Assembly: GCA_016714225.1 (NCBI GenBank)
Contig: JADJNS010000023.1
Location: forward strand, 124,001-188,000
Reading direction: 5' to 3'
Length of the DNA stretch: 64,000 bases
Origin: Archangiaceae bacterium
GTDB lineage: Bacteria > Myxococcota > Myxococcia > Myxococcales > Myxococcaceae
Positions 35,127-43,703 of the stretch are shown in pieces; position 1 is the first letter of the stretch; every line of letters starts with the position of its first letter. Made by a program: the position numbers and the translations under genes. The notes below the pieces were generated by a model. It saw nothing but the letters and a program-made list of their open reading frames with translations, ran no database searches and was not told the DNA's origin.

Positions 35127-36918
35127 CCTTCGGCCCCTTGCCGCGCAGGGGCAGCGAAGGCAGCGCCAGGGTCAGCGCGAACGCCAGCAGCGCCAGCATG
35201 AAGGCGAGCCGGTACACCTGCCGCACGCCGTCGGTGTAGCCCGGCCGCTCGAGCTCGCGCTGCTGAGCCTGCGCCAGCCGCGCTTCGAGCTTCTCGCGCG
35301 CTTGAGCGTCGGCGGTGGCTTCGGCGCGCTCGAGGTCGGGCGAGCCGGCCAGGCTCTTGCGCACCAGCGCGCGCGGGCCACCGTTGGCGAGCATGACCCG
35401 GGTCTCGGGGTCGACCCAGGCCTGCTGGCTCACCTGCGCGGCGGCCGCCGGGTCACCCGCGAGCGCCTTGGCCAGCAGCGCGCGGGTGCCGGTGAAGCGC
35501 GCGGTGACGTCGTCTCGGTGCGCGGCGATGCCCGAGACGAAGCCGGCCGCGAACACCGCGCCCGCGAGGGTGACGCCGATGGTGCCGCCCATCTGGCGGA
35601 AGAAGGTGGCGACTCCGGTGGCGCTGCCGATCTGCTGCGGCGGAATCGCGTTCTGAATCGCCACCGTATAGAGCGGAATCGAGGGGCCCAGCCCCAACCC
35701 CACCAGCACCATCTTCAGCGTCACCTCGGTGCGGGTGGCGTCGTCGTGCAGGGTGAACGCCATCACCGCGAGCGAGGCGGTGAGCAGGGTGAGCCCCACC
35801 AGCATGGTGCCCTTGTAGCGGCCCAGCCGCGACGCGACCTGCCCCGAGACCACGTTGCCCACCATGATGCCGACCACCATCGGCACCATCGCCAGGCCGG
35901 CCGCGGTCTCTGACGCGCCCTGCACCCGCATCATGTACAGCGGCAAGAAGACCAGCGGCGACATGAACACCCCGCCGAACACGAACACGGTGGCGTTGCC
36001 GATGGCGAACACCCGGCCCTTGAACAGCGAGAGGTCGATGAGCGGCTGCGCGCGCTTCAGCTCCCAGGCGATGAAGAGCATCAGGCACAGCGCGCCGGCG
36101 CCGACCATCGCCACCAGCGCCGCGACGGGGAGCGCCGGCCCGCCGGCCGCCGCCTTGGCGCCCTCGGAGGGGGCGTGGCGCGAGAGCGACATCGCCACCA
36201 GCACCGGGCTCACCGCGAAGGCGAGCAGCAGCGCGCCCACCCAGTCGACGCTGGGCTTCACCGCCTGCGGGCGCTTGAGCGGCGGCATGCGGGTGATGAT
36301 GAAGAACAGCGCCACCGCCCCGACCGGCAGGTTGATGAAGAACACCCAGTGCCAGCCGAACTGGTGGGTGACGAAGCCGCCCACCAGGGGGCCGATGAGC
36401 GAGGAGAGCCCGAACACGCTGCCCACCACGCCGCTGTACTTGCCGCGCTCGGCGGGAGGGAACATGTCGGCCACCACCGCGAAGGTGGTGGTGAAGAGCG
36501 AGGCCGAGCCGGCACCCTGCAGCGCGCGCGCGGCGATGAGCTGGTACGTGTCCTGGCTGAGGCCGCACAGCACCGAGCCGAAGAGGAAGACGCCGATGCC
36601 GGTGATGACGATGAGGCGGCGGCCGTAGAGGTCAGACAGCTTGCCCCAGACCGGCACCAGCACCGTCGAGGCCAGCATGTACGAGGTGGTCACCCACACG
36701 TAGAGCGAGGGGGGTATCGCGAGCTTCTCGACGATGGTGGGCGCGGCGGTGGCGACCACCGTCTGGTCGAGCGCCCCCAGCAACAGGCCCAAGAGCGTGC
36801 CGACGAAGGTGAAGATTTTCTGCTCCCGGGTGAGCTCGATGACCGGGGCGGGGGGAGCAGCAGGGGCCTCGGGTGTTGGCTGACGCACGGGCGTTCTGTA
36901 GTAGAGACGCTGCGCCAT
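35104..36918 (-). CDS. MFS drug-exporter (DHA2 / EmrB-QacA type)
   Basis: The 604-residue protein has the DHA2 motif LLGALDQTVVATAAPTIV in the first helix, GKLSDLYGRR in the loop after helix 2, LQGAGSASLFTTTFAVVADMFP, and a total of about 14 membrane helices. A soluble insert of about 120 residues (about 460-580) precedes the last helix, which is longer than usual. ATG 36918 has GGAG eight bases upstream and lies within the same CCATGG as the PilZ gene's start. It likely exports toxic compounds by proton antiport. Confidence 0.88.
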   Translation of the reverse strand: MAQRLYYRTPVRQPTPEAPAAPPAPVIELTREQKIFTFVGTLLGLLLGALDQTVVATAAPTIVEKLAIPPSLYVWVTTSYMLASTVLVPVWGKLSDLYGRRLIVITGIGVFLFGSVLCGLSQDTYQLIAARALQGAGSASLFTTTFAVVADMFPPAERGKYSGVVGSVFGLSSLIGPLVGGFVTHQFGWHWVFFINLPVGAVALFFIITRMPPLKRPQAVKPSVDWVGALLLAFAVSPVLVAMSLSRHAPSEGAKAAAGGPALPVAALVAMVGAGALCLMLFIAWELKRAQPLIDLSLFKGRVFAIGNATVFVFGGVFMSPLVFLPLYMMRVQGASETAAGLAMVPMVVGIMVGNVVSGQVASRLGRYKGTMLVGLTLLTASLAVMAFTLHDDATRTEVTLKMVLVGLGLGPSIPLYTVAIQNAIPPQQIGSATGVATFFRQMGGTIGVTLAGAVFAAGFVSGIAAHRDDVTARFTGTRALLAKALAGDPAAAAQVSQQAWVDPETRVMLANGGPRALVRKSLAGSPDLERAEATADAQAREKLEARLAQAQQRELERPGYTDGVRQVYRLAFMLALLAFALTLALPSLPLRGKGPKVTSSSAA

Positions 36919-37477
36919 GGCCAACGCTCCGAAGAAGTCGGGTGCCAGACCGCCGCCGCCGCTCGACAAGAGCTTCGGGGGCGACGAGCACCGGCAGTTT
37001 CCTCGCGCGAAGATGGAAGTGATGTTCCGGCTGTGGATGGGTGAGGGCACCGAGCGGCGGTTCTCGGCCTCCTTGAGCTCGGTCAACATCTCGGTGAGCG
37101 GCGCGTTCTTGCAGTCGACCTTCTTCCTGCCGGTGGGCAAGAAGCTCAGCTTGAGCTTCGAGCTCGACCCCGAAGAAGACCCGGTGCTGGCCGAGGGTGA
37201 AATCGTTCGCCAGGAGCAGCCCAACGCCCGGGGCGAGGGCCGCTCGGGGTTCGCGGTGCGCTTCACCGAGTTCTTCCAGCAGAGCGAAGTGACGCTGGCG
37301 AAGCTGTTCCTCGGAGAGAAGCTGCGCGACTTCGCCGAGGGCTACCTGTCGAGCAAGCGCGCCCGCTCGCTCAACAACGAGCTCGACCGCTGCGTCGACG
37401 CGCTGGCTGCCTGGGAGCTCAAGAAGGTCACCAGCCCCGGCGACGCGTGGGACCTGCACACCCGCCCGCCGAAGTGA
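36917..37477 (+). CDS. PilZ domain c-di-GMP receptor protein
   Basis: The 186-residue protein has the PilZ motifs RQFPR (RxxxR, about residue 26) and NISVSGAFL (D/NxSxxG form, about 57), with the beta-barrel ending GFAVRFTEF. These residues bind c-di-GMP. A helical C-terminal extension (about 120-186) could carry output. The start ATG 36917 shares two bases with the start of the MFS gene on the other strand, and its own ribosome-binding site is weak. Confidence 0.88.
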   Translation: MANAPKKSGARPPPPLDKSFGGDEHRQFPRAKMEVMFRLWMGEGTERRFSASLSSVNISVSGAFLQSTFFLPVGKKLSLSFELDPEEDPVLAEGEIVRQEQPNARGEGRSGFAVRFTEFFQQSEVTLAKLFLGEKLRDFAEGYLSSKRARSLNNELDRCVDALAAWELKKVTSPGDAWDLHTRPPK

Positions 37478-37563
37478 GCGGCTCCACCAACGCAACGAGC
37501 TGACCGGGACACCTCTCTTCAGAGGGCCAGGTCAGCTCGGGCGAGACTTCGAACGGCTGCTGC

Positions 37564-37962
37564 TTACTTCTTCGCGGCAGCGGCCTTGGCGGCCTTGGGC
37601 GCCTTGCCCTTCTGCACGGTGGTGCCTTCGAAGAGCAGCTTGAAGTCGGTGACCTCGCCCTGCTTCTTCGCCTTGAGCACCTCGTTGACCGCCTTGAACA
37701 GCTTGCTGCGCACCTTGCGGGGCTGCGGCTTGCCTTCGATGGCGGCCTCGACCTGGTGCAGCGACACGCCGCGGCCGGCGGTGGGCTTGGCCAGGTTCAG
37801 CTCGGCGTACTTCTTGTCCTTGTCCTCGCCGCGGCGCTTGGCGACGCGCTTCGCGAGCAGCTTGCGGCCCGCGTTGCCCCACGCCTCACGGCTGTTGCTC
37901 ACGTGGACGAGGTCTTCGTTCTTGATGCCTTTGCTGTCGATGAAGGTCTTGAAAGTTCCCAT
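37564..37962 (-). CDS. Conserved basic protein with Lys/Ala-rich tail, unknown
   Basis: The 132-residue protein starts MGTFKTFIDSKGIKNEDLV and ends in a histone-like KAPKAAKAAAAKK tail. The middle has RKLLAKRVAKRRGE and RKVRSKLFKAVNEVLKAKK. I recall similar short basic proteins in other myxobacteria but cannot name a family. The charge and tail suggest nucleic-acid binding, which is inference. It is divergent from rpsN with about 125 bases between starts. Confidence 0.75.
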   Translation of the reverse strand: MGTFKTFIDSKGIKNEDLVHVSNSREAWGNAGRKLLAKRVAKRRGEDKDKKYAELNLAKPTAGRGVSLHQVEAAIEGKPQPRKVRSKLFKAVNEVLKAKKQGEVTDFKLLFEGTTVQKGKAPKAAKAAAAKK

Positions 37963-38087
37963 GAGGGGCGACCCTCTACGCTGATCCGCCCGGCGTCGTC
38001 CAGAGCCCAGGCGCCAGAGCTAAATTTCATCGGGTGCGGGTGCCGGCTTGATCCGCATGAGGAGCCCGTGTAAGAGCCCACCCCCCT

Positions 38088-38393
38088 ATGGCGAAGATTT
38101 CGAAGGTGAACAAGAACGAGCAGCGCAAGCTACTGGTGGCGAAGTACGCCACCCGCCGGCGCGAGCTGAAAGCCATCATCAAGAATCCTGCGACCCCGGT
38201 CGAGGAGCGCGTCGCTGCGCAGGTGAAGCTTCAGAAGCTCCCGAAAGACAGCAACCCCATTCGCGTGGTGCTCCGCTGCATGGTGACCGGTCGTCCCCGT
38301 GGCAACCTGCGCTACTTCCAGCTCTGCCGCATCACCTTCCGTGAGAAGGCGCTCAAGGGCGAGCTCACCGGCGTCGTCAAGTCGAGCTGGTAA
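38088..38393 (+). CDS. rpsN: 30S ribosomal protein S14 (zinc-independent type)
   Basis: The 101-residue protein has the full-length E. coli-type S14: KYATRRRELKAIIKNP, KLQKLPKDSNPIR and CMVTGRPRGNLRYFQLCRI, ending GVVKSSW. It lacks the four-cysteine CxxC...CxxC zinc site of short S14 forms. There is no clear ribosome-binding site before ATG 38088; TTGATC (38048) and TAAGAG (38071) spaced by 17 bases could be a promoter giving an almost leaderless message. rpmB follows after 11 bases. Confidence 0.95.
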   Translation: MAKISKVNKNEQRKLLVAKYATRRRELKAIIKNPATPVEERVAAQVKLQKLPKDSNPIRVVLRCMVTGRPRGNLRYFQLCRITFREKALKGELTGVVKSSW

Positions 38394-38404
38394 GGAGAAC
38401 GACA

Positions 38405-38638
38405 ATGTCCCGCGTCTGTCAGGTCACTGGTAAGCGCCCGCTGGTCGGCAACAACGTCAGCCACGCCAACAACAAGACGAAGACCCGCAGCAAGCCGAAC
38501 CTGCAGTACCACCGCTTCTTCGTGCCCAGCATGAAACGGTGGATCCGCATTCGCGTCTCGGCGCACGGCCTTCGCATCATCAACCGCCGCGGCATCGACG
38601 CGGTGGCCGCCGAGCTGAAGTCGAACGGCGAGCTGTAA
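38405..38638 (+). CDS. rpmB: 50S ribosomal protein L28
   Basis: The 77-residue protein starts MSRVCQVTGKRPLVGNNVSHANN and includes RWIRIRVSAHGLRIINRRGID, matching the E. coli-type L28. AAGGAGAA lies eight bases before ATG 38405. It forms a two-gene unit with rpsN that ends at a strong terminator (38653). The unit lies away from the main ribosomal clusters, as paralogue pairs of this kind often do; no zinc-uptake-regulator box was seen. Confidence 0.95.
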   Translation: MSRVCQVTGKRPLVGNNVSHANNKTKTRSKPNLQYHRFFVPSMKRWIRIRVSAHGLRIINRRGIDAVAAELKSNGEL

Positions 38639-38652
38639 GAAGCGGTAGTACC

Positions 38653-38712
38653 GCGCGACTTTGGGTGAGGGCCGGCTTTCGCTGGCCCGGCCCGAAGTCG
38701 CGCTTTGCTTTT
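38653..38712 (+). terminator. Rho-independent terminator after rpsN-rpmB
   Basis: GCGCGACTTTGGG pairs with CCCGAAGTCGCGC across a GGCC-rich middle (38653-38703), followed by TTTGCTTTT. It is the strongest terminator seen in the window and lies 15 bases after the rpmB stop codon. It also faces the end of the 38731 lipoprotein gene. Confidence 0.85.
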
Positions 38713-38730
38713 CTGGCGCCCTGAGGCTGC

Positions 38731-39021
38731 CTACTGCGTGTCGGCCACGCAGCGGTCGTTGACGCAGCGGGGGTTCAGCTGCAGCGCGCACTCGACCTGG
38801 GCGTTGCCGCAGCCCACCGACTGCGCGACGCGGTCAATCGCCGCCGCCTTGCTCGAGAGCACCGGAGTGGGGCACAGGCACTGGGCCGCGCCCGCGTTGA
38901 CGCAGGTGTCTCCCGCGGCCTGGTTGCACTCCTTCGCCGCCGCGACCTGCTGCTGAAACTCCTGCACCGACAGCCCACCGCAAGAGAGAGCGAACACCAC
39001 CAGCACCACAAGACGCTTCAT
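38731..39021 (-). CDS. Small cysteine-rich lipoprotein
   Basis: The 96-residue protein has a lipoprotein signal ALSC (Cys 14) and seven later cysteines (ECNQAAGDTC, CLC, GCGNAQVEC, RCVNDRC). It is not recognised. It begins three bases after the stop of the amidohydrolase gene and is probably in its operon. Confidence 0.75.
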   Translation of the reverse strand: MKRLVVLVVFALSCGGLSVQEFQQQVAAAKECNQAAGDTCVNAGAAQCLCPTPVLSSKAAAIDRVAQSVGCGNAQVECALQLNPRCVNDRCVADTQ

Positions 39022-39024
39022 CGG

Positions 39025-40287
39025 TCAGGTTCCTCGAGCGAGCCGCGGGAAGATTTCGCGCCGTACCATGAACGCCGCATCGGGCAAACGAAACCCTTTC
39101 CACGACAGGCAGCGCTTCATCACGAAGTCGAAGAGCAGCGGGTCGTGCTGGTCGATTTCGTTGAGCACGGTGCGCTGCGCGGCGGTGATGAAGCCCTCGC
39201 TCTCGACCGCGCGGGTCTGCATCAAGAGGTTCACCGCGGGCAGCGGGTAGTCGCTGCCGTTGACCAGCCGCTCGCGCAGGTCTTCGCTCTCGAGCACCTC
39301 GCGCAGGGGCCGGCCGACGCGGTTCACGATGGTGAGCGCCGAGGCCTCGCCCCAGAGCTTCCCCCTCCACTGCGGCTCGGCCATCAGCCGCTTGAAGAGG
39401 TCGAAGTTGTCGGTGAGGGGGCCGGCCTCGCCCTGGTCGAGGTCGGGGTTCGAGCCCAGCGAGGCGCAGTGGGCGATGACGGTGGTGACGCCGTGCTCGA
39501 GCGCGCGGCGCAGCTTGAGCGGGTTGCCCAGCCGCTGGCGCGCCTCGGCGTGCACCGCCTTCTCTTCGCCGGCGTGGGTGATGAGCGGCACCTGCAGCCG
39601 CGCCATCGCGTCGTAGAAGGCGTCGCAGCGCGCCGAGGCCGGGTCGATGTTCATCGCGTTGGGCAGCCACTTCACCGCCACGCAGCCGCCGGCGACGGCC
39701 TTCTCGAGCGCCTCGACCGCGTCGGGCCGGTACGGGTGCACCGAGGCGCACGGCACGAAGTAGTCGGGGTGCTTGCTCGCCAGGCCGATGACGTACGCGT
39801 TGGGCGTGTAGAACTCGCTCTCTTCGGGCAGCGCCCTGCCGTCGTCGTCATGCAGCTGGTCGAAGGCGAAGATGAGGGCGCGGCCGTGCGGCCGCTCGCG
39901 CGCCAGGTAGCCGGCGAGCTGGTCGACGTACTGCACGTCGCACCTGGCCGGGTCGGTGACGCCCGCGGCGGTCTCGTAGACGGTGAACTTGAGGTACTCG
40001 ATGGGGCTCGAGGCCGAGGTGAAGCGCTTGCCCACGTAGCAGCCGGTGCCACCCATGCCGGTGCCGAGCACGTGCACGTGGCAGTCGAGCACCTGGGCGG
40101 GGTCGAGCCCCGTCCACGCTTGCGCGATGAGCTCGAGGGCGGCGGGTGAGAGCGGCCCCGACGGAGAGCCCGAGCGGGCCAGGCGGGAGCGCCCGAAGCG
40201 CGCCGAGCCGAACAGCACCGCGCCGCCGACCAGCAGCATCATGCGCCGGCGGGTGAAGAGCTTGCGCTTCAGGGCGGCGTCAGCCAT
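39025..40287 (-). CDS. Amidohydrolase-family protein with Tat-like signal
   Basis: ATG 40287 gives 420 residues beginning with FTRRRMMLLVGGAVLFG, a Tat- or anchor-type signal. The metal-dependent hydrolase barrel shows DCHVHVLG (HxH), VAVKWLPN (Lys), PLITHAGEE (His), TTVIAHCASLG (His) and NGSDYPLP (Asp), in the right order. This fits the amidohydrolase-2 (decarboxylase/hydrolase) group. Substrate cannot be read. It is divergent from the ATP-grasp gene with only 14 bases between starts. Confidence 0.85.
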   Translation of the reverse strand: MADAALKRKLFTRRRMMLLVGGAVLFGSARFGRSRLARSGSPSGPLSPAALELIAQAWTGLDPAQVLDCHVHVLGTGMGGTGCYVGKRFTSASSPIEYLKFTVYETAAGVTDPARCDVQYVDQLAGYLARERPHGRALIFAFDQLHDDDGRALPEESEFYTPNAYVIGLASKHPDYFVPCASVHPYRPDAVEALEKAVAGGCVAVKWLPNAMNIDPASARCDAFYDAMARLQVPLITHAGEEKAVHAEARQRLGNPLKLRRALEHGVTTVIAHCASLGSNPDLDQGEAGPLTDNFDLFKRLMAEPQWRGKLWGEASALTIVNRVGRPLREVLESEDLRERLVNGSDYPLPAVNLLMQTRAVESEGFITAAQRTVLNEIDQHDPLLFDFVMKRCLSWKGFRLPDAAFMVRREIFPRLARGT

Positions 40288-40301
40288 TCGGCGTTCACAC
40301 C

Positions 40302-41147
40302 ATGCCACGAGCCGTCGACATCGTCCTGGTCACCGAGGCGAAGCCTCCTGCGGAGCGCGTGCCGTACCTGAAGGCCGAGCTCGAGCCGCTGCGGGCCGAA
40401 TTCGCCCGCCGGGGCGTGAGCGTCGAAGTGGCCGGGTGGGACGACCCGTCGTACGACTGGTCGCGCGTCGGGCTCGCGCTGGTTCGCACGCCGTGGAACT
40501 ACTACCTGCACCTCGAGGCGTTTCTGGCGTGGACGCGGCGGGTGCCACGGCTGCTGAACGGGCCCGAGGTGGTGGCGTGGAACGCGCACAAGGAGTACCT
40601 GCGCGAGCTCGAGCGCGGGGGCTTGCCCGTGGTGCCCACGGTCTGGGTAGAGAACGAGGTGTCGCTCGACGGGGCGCTGGCCGAGCGCGGGTGGCACGAC
40701 GCGGTGCTCAAGCCGGCGGTCTCGGGCGGAGCGTTTCGTACCCGGCGCTTTGCGCGCGGCGCCGCGCCGCAGGGGCTGCTGACCGAGATTCTGTCGGGCG
40801 GCGGTATGGCGATGCTGCAGCCGTACTTGCCGTCGGTGGAGACCACCGGTGAGCGGAGCCTGGTGTTCTTCGGCGGCAAGCTCTCGCACGTGGTGCGGCG
40901 CAAGCCGCCGCTGTCGACCGGAGAGCACGGCGCGTACGCCGCCGAGGCGGCGGCCGATGAGCTGGCGCTCGCAGAGCGGTTTCTCTCTCGGCACGCCGGG
41001 CTGCTCTACGCGCGGGTCGACCTGACGCGCGATGCGGCTGGGGAGCCGTGCCTGATGGAGCTCGAGCTCATCGAGCCGTCGTTCTTTCTCGAGGTGTTTC
41101 CCGAGGCGGCGGGGCGGTTCGTCGATGCTGCGCTCGCGGCGCGGTGA
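40302..41147 (+). CDS. ATP-grasp family ligase-like protein
   Basis: The 281-residue protein fits the RimK/glutathione-synthetase-like ATP-grasp group: LVRTPWNYYLHLEAFLAW (N-domain), NAHKEYLRELERGGLPVVPT, VLKPAVSGGAFRTRRF (ATP-binding lysine and loop), MLQPYLPSVETTGERSLVFFGG and the metal-binding LMELELIEPSFFL. Such enzymes join a carboxylate to an amine. The substrate is not known. The gene is followed by about 1 kb without genes. Confidence 0.85.
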   Translation: MPRAVDIVLVTEAKPPAERVPYLKAELEPLRAEFARRGVSVEVAGWDDPSYDWSRVGLALVRTPWNYYLHLEAFLAWTRRVPRLLNGPEVVAWNAHKEYLRELERGGLPVVPTVWVENEVSLDGALAERGWHDAVLKPAVSGGAFRTRRFARGAAPQGLLTEILSGGGMAMLQPYLPSVETTGERSLVFFGGKLSHVVRRKPPLSTGEHGAYAAEAAADELALAERFLSRHAGLLYARVDLTRDAAGEPCLMELELIEPSFFLEVFPEAAGRFVDAALAAR

Positions 41148-42142
41148 AGCGAAAGTTGCTGGCTTCGTCGGCCGGTCGGTGCCGGTTCGGGCGGGGAACC
41201 GCGATGCGACGGCCTGACCGCTGAGCCGTGGCGCACCCTGCGGCGAAGCTGGGCGAGAGCGGTGTGCCCTCCTCGCTCGGGCAGCTCCTCGGCACGGGCG
41301 CGCTGCCTCGACTGCGAATGGGGGCAAGTGCGTTGGGTCGACGCAGAGCGGGTACCGCTCGGGCAACAGGACACAGCGTGCCGCCGGAGGGTCCGTGGGG
41401 TGGGCGGGTGCGGAAAACGTAAACTTGTTGAGTTCCGTTCTTCGATTGCAAGGGCGCGAATGTGCTGAGGCGGAATCTGGATTCCGGAATCCGACAATTT
41501 GTTTCTTCCGCAGTCGCCTCCCCCTCCGGACCCCTCGGGGTGAGTGCCGCGAAGGGGTGGGCCGGCACCCCGCTGAGAGTGCCCGTTCAGGGCGTCGCAG
41601 ACCCGACGGGCTGAAACGGGACATCCCGTTCACGGCGTCGCAGACCCCACGGGTTGAAACGGGACATCCCGTTCCAGCGCGTCGCAGACCCCGACGGGTT
41701 GAAACGGGACATCCGGGTGCGGATCTCATCGTGACACTGGAGGTCACGGAATGTGGGCGGTCTCGGCGTTTTCTGGCGCATGACCGCATCTGCATTTGCA
41801 GCACGAAGAGTCCGGGGAGACGCGTAGCCGTCACAACGACGCCGGTCGCCCCTGCAGAAGCTGGAGCAGTTTCTCGATGCTCTGAAAAGATGACCCGCGC
41901 GCCGATTACCTCTGGTCGCGCTCCTCAGACGCGCACCGGAGGTCGGCGCAGAGGGCAATCGCCGCACCTTTCCCCATTCGCTGTCTGGGCCTGAGCCGGC
42001 CGAGAGGAGCTACCCGAGCGAGGAGGGACCGCCTCATTCGCATGCGACCGAGCCAGCGCTCGAGCCAGTCTCGAACGCGCGGGTGTGGCTCACGGCGGTT
42101 CCCCGCCGCGAGCACAATCGCCGGTGTAGGGTGTTGCGCCCC
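41148..42142. other. Gene-free stretch
   Basis: No frame here has the third-position G/C bias of nearby genes. It is less GC-rich than its surroundings around 41410-41520 (for example GTAAACTTGTTGAG) and contains a 14-bp perfect palindrome GGATTCCGGAATCC (41478-41491) and a tandem repeat at 41582-41712. A TGTAGGGT box lies 11 bases before the DUF2079 start. No transposase or tRNA is seen. Confidence 0.65.
41582..41712. repeat. Three tandem 43-45-bp repeats
   Basis: Units start at 41582, 41625 and 41668. Each has GGCGTCGCAGACCCGACGGG or a near copy, then TTGAAACGGGACAT. AACGGGA-CA-TCCCGTT forms an inverted repeat at unit junctions. All of the unit is conserved, so it is a tandem repeat and not a spacer array. 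Confidence 0.8.
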
Positions 42143-43693
42143 ATGCGACGCAAGCTCGGTGTAGCGCTCTTCGCGCTCGCGGCGCTCTCGACCCTCGTCT
42201 TCCTCAGCGCCGCGCTCACCGGCGGCTGGGCGCTGGGGCCACTCTCGCTGCTCACCGGGCGACCGGTGCGCTTCCCGCTGCTCATCGCGTTCGCGGGCTG
42301 GTTCGTGCTGCCGCCCGCCGACCGCGAGGCGCTCGGCCGCTGGTGCGCGGCCCGCGAGCGCGCGGTGCTGCTCGGTGGGCTCGGGGCCTTTGCGCTCTGG
42401 GGCCTGCTGTTCCGCGTCACCCGCTGGCTGGCGCTCGACACCGGCGCGTACGACCTCTCGCTGTTCGAGTCGACGCTGCTCAACACGCTCGACGGGCAGT
42501 TCATGCACGCGTGGGGGCTGGGCCGCAGCCTGTTCAGCGAGCACTTCGAGCCCATCGTGCTGGCGGTGCTGCCGTTCTACGCGCTGGTGCACCACCCGAT
42601 GGTGCTCTTGCTCGCGCAGTGGGTGGGCGTCACCGCGGCGCTGCTTCCCCTCTACTTCGTAGCGCTGCGGCTGGGGCTCGGCCGCCGGCTCGCGGTGCTG
42701 GCCTGCGCCGCGTACGTCTTCAACGCCATCGTGGTGCAGTCGAACCGCTTCGACTTTCACCCCGAGCTGTTCGGGCCGGTGGCGGTGTTCTGGGCGCTGC
42801 ACGCCTCGGTGACGCGCCGCTGGGCCTCGCTCTACGCCGCGCTCGCCTTCGCGTTCACGCTCAAAGAAGAGATGGCGCTGGTGATGGCGTGCTTCGCGCT
42901 CCTCGTGCTGCGCGGAGAGGGTCGCCGCTGGCCGCACGCGCTGGCGGTGGCGGCGCTGAGCGTGGCCTGGGGCGCGGTCACGTTTCTCTGGGTGATGCCG
43001 CACTTTCACCCGGTGCACGCCGGCTTTCACCCGCTGGCGAGCCGCTGGGCGCAGTTCGGCACGACGTACCCCGAGATTGCGGTGGGGCTCCTCACCCACC
43101 CCGGCTACCTGCTGGGCGTCATCTTCTCGGAGCCGACGCTGAAGGTCTTCGCCTCGCTCGGCTTCGTGCCGCTGCTCGACCCGCTGAGCGTGGCCGCCGC
43201 GCTGCCTCCGCTGCTGGCGCACCTCACCGCCGACTACGGCTACGCGGCGAAGCTGGGCGCGTACTACGGGCTGCTCGGCACCACCCTGCTCTTCGCGGGC
43301 CTGCTGTTCGCGCTGCGCACGGTGCGCGCGCGCTTCGGAGCGCACGCCGCGTTCGCGGCCGGCGCGCTGGCCATCGGGGTGACTCCGAACTGGCCGGTGC
43401 TCGACCGCGTCTCGGGCGCCGACCTGGCGGCGGCGCGCTTCATCGGCACGATTCCCGAAGCCGACGTGGTGTGCGCGCAGTCGCCCATCGCTCCGCACCG
43501 GCGGCCGACGGCGCGGCTGTTGATGGTGCCGCAGTGCGAAGGTGCGCAGTGGATTCTGATGGGCAACCGGCATGACCCGTGGCCCATCGACGAGGCCGAG
43601 CACGCGCAGCGCGTCGCCGCGCTGCGCGCCGACCCGCTGTGGAAGGTCGTCTTCGAGGAAGGCGACTACGTGTTCCTGCAGCGCGTGCCCTAG
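42143..43693 (+). CDS. DUF2079 multi-pass membrane protein
   Basis: ATG 42143 gives a 516-residue protein with about 10-12 membrane helices and the DUF2079 landmarks: TGAYDLSLFESTLLNTLDGQ, SLFSEHFEPIVLAVLPFYAL, NRFDFHPELFGPVAVFWAL and FTLKEEMALVMACFALL. The C-terminal part (about 420-516) is soluble, with AARFIGTIPEADVVCAQ. The family is related to GT-C glycosyltransferases and is probably involved in envelope glycan or lipid modification. Confidence 0.88.
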   Translation: MRRKLGVALFALAALSTLVFLSAALTGGWALGPLSLLTGRPVRFPLLIAFAGWFVLPPADREALGRWCAARERAVLLGGLGAFALWGLLFRVTRWLALDTGAYDLSLFESTLLNTLDGQFMHAWGLGRSLFSEHFEPIVLAVLPFYALVHHPMVLLLAQWVGVTAALLPLYFVALRLGLGRRLAVLACAAYVFNAIVVQSNRFDFHPELFGPVAVFWALHASVTRRWASLYAALAFAFTLKEEMALVMACFALLVLRGEGRRWPHALAVAALSVAWGAVTFLWVMPHFHPVHAGFHPLASRWAQFGTTYPEIAVGLLTHPGYLLGVIFSEPTLKVFASLGFVPLLDPLSVAAALPPLLAHLTADYGYAAKLGAYYGLLGTTLLFAGLLFALRTVRARFGAHAAFAAGALAIGVTPNWPVLDRVSGADLAAARFIGTIPEADVVCAQSPIAPHRRPTARLLMVPQCEGAQWILMGNRHDPWPIDEAEHAQRVAALRADPLWKVVFEEGDYVFLQRVP

Positions 43694-43703
43694 AATTCGG
43701 GGC

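Noticed and set aside
37985..38087. Zur box before rpsN-rpmB
   Set aside because: No GTTATA-type palindrome was found in the interval.
41582..41712. CRISPR array suspected because of GTTGAAAC-like repeat ends
   Set aside because: The whole 43-bp unit is conserved, with no variable spacers, and no cas genes are nearby.
41148..42142. Remnant mobile element or broken gene in the gene-free stretch
   Set aside because: No transposase, integrase or tRNA similarity and no terminal repeats flanking the stretch could be seen.
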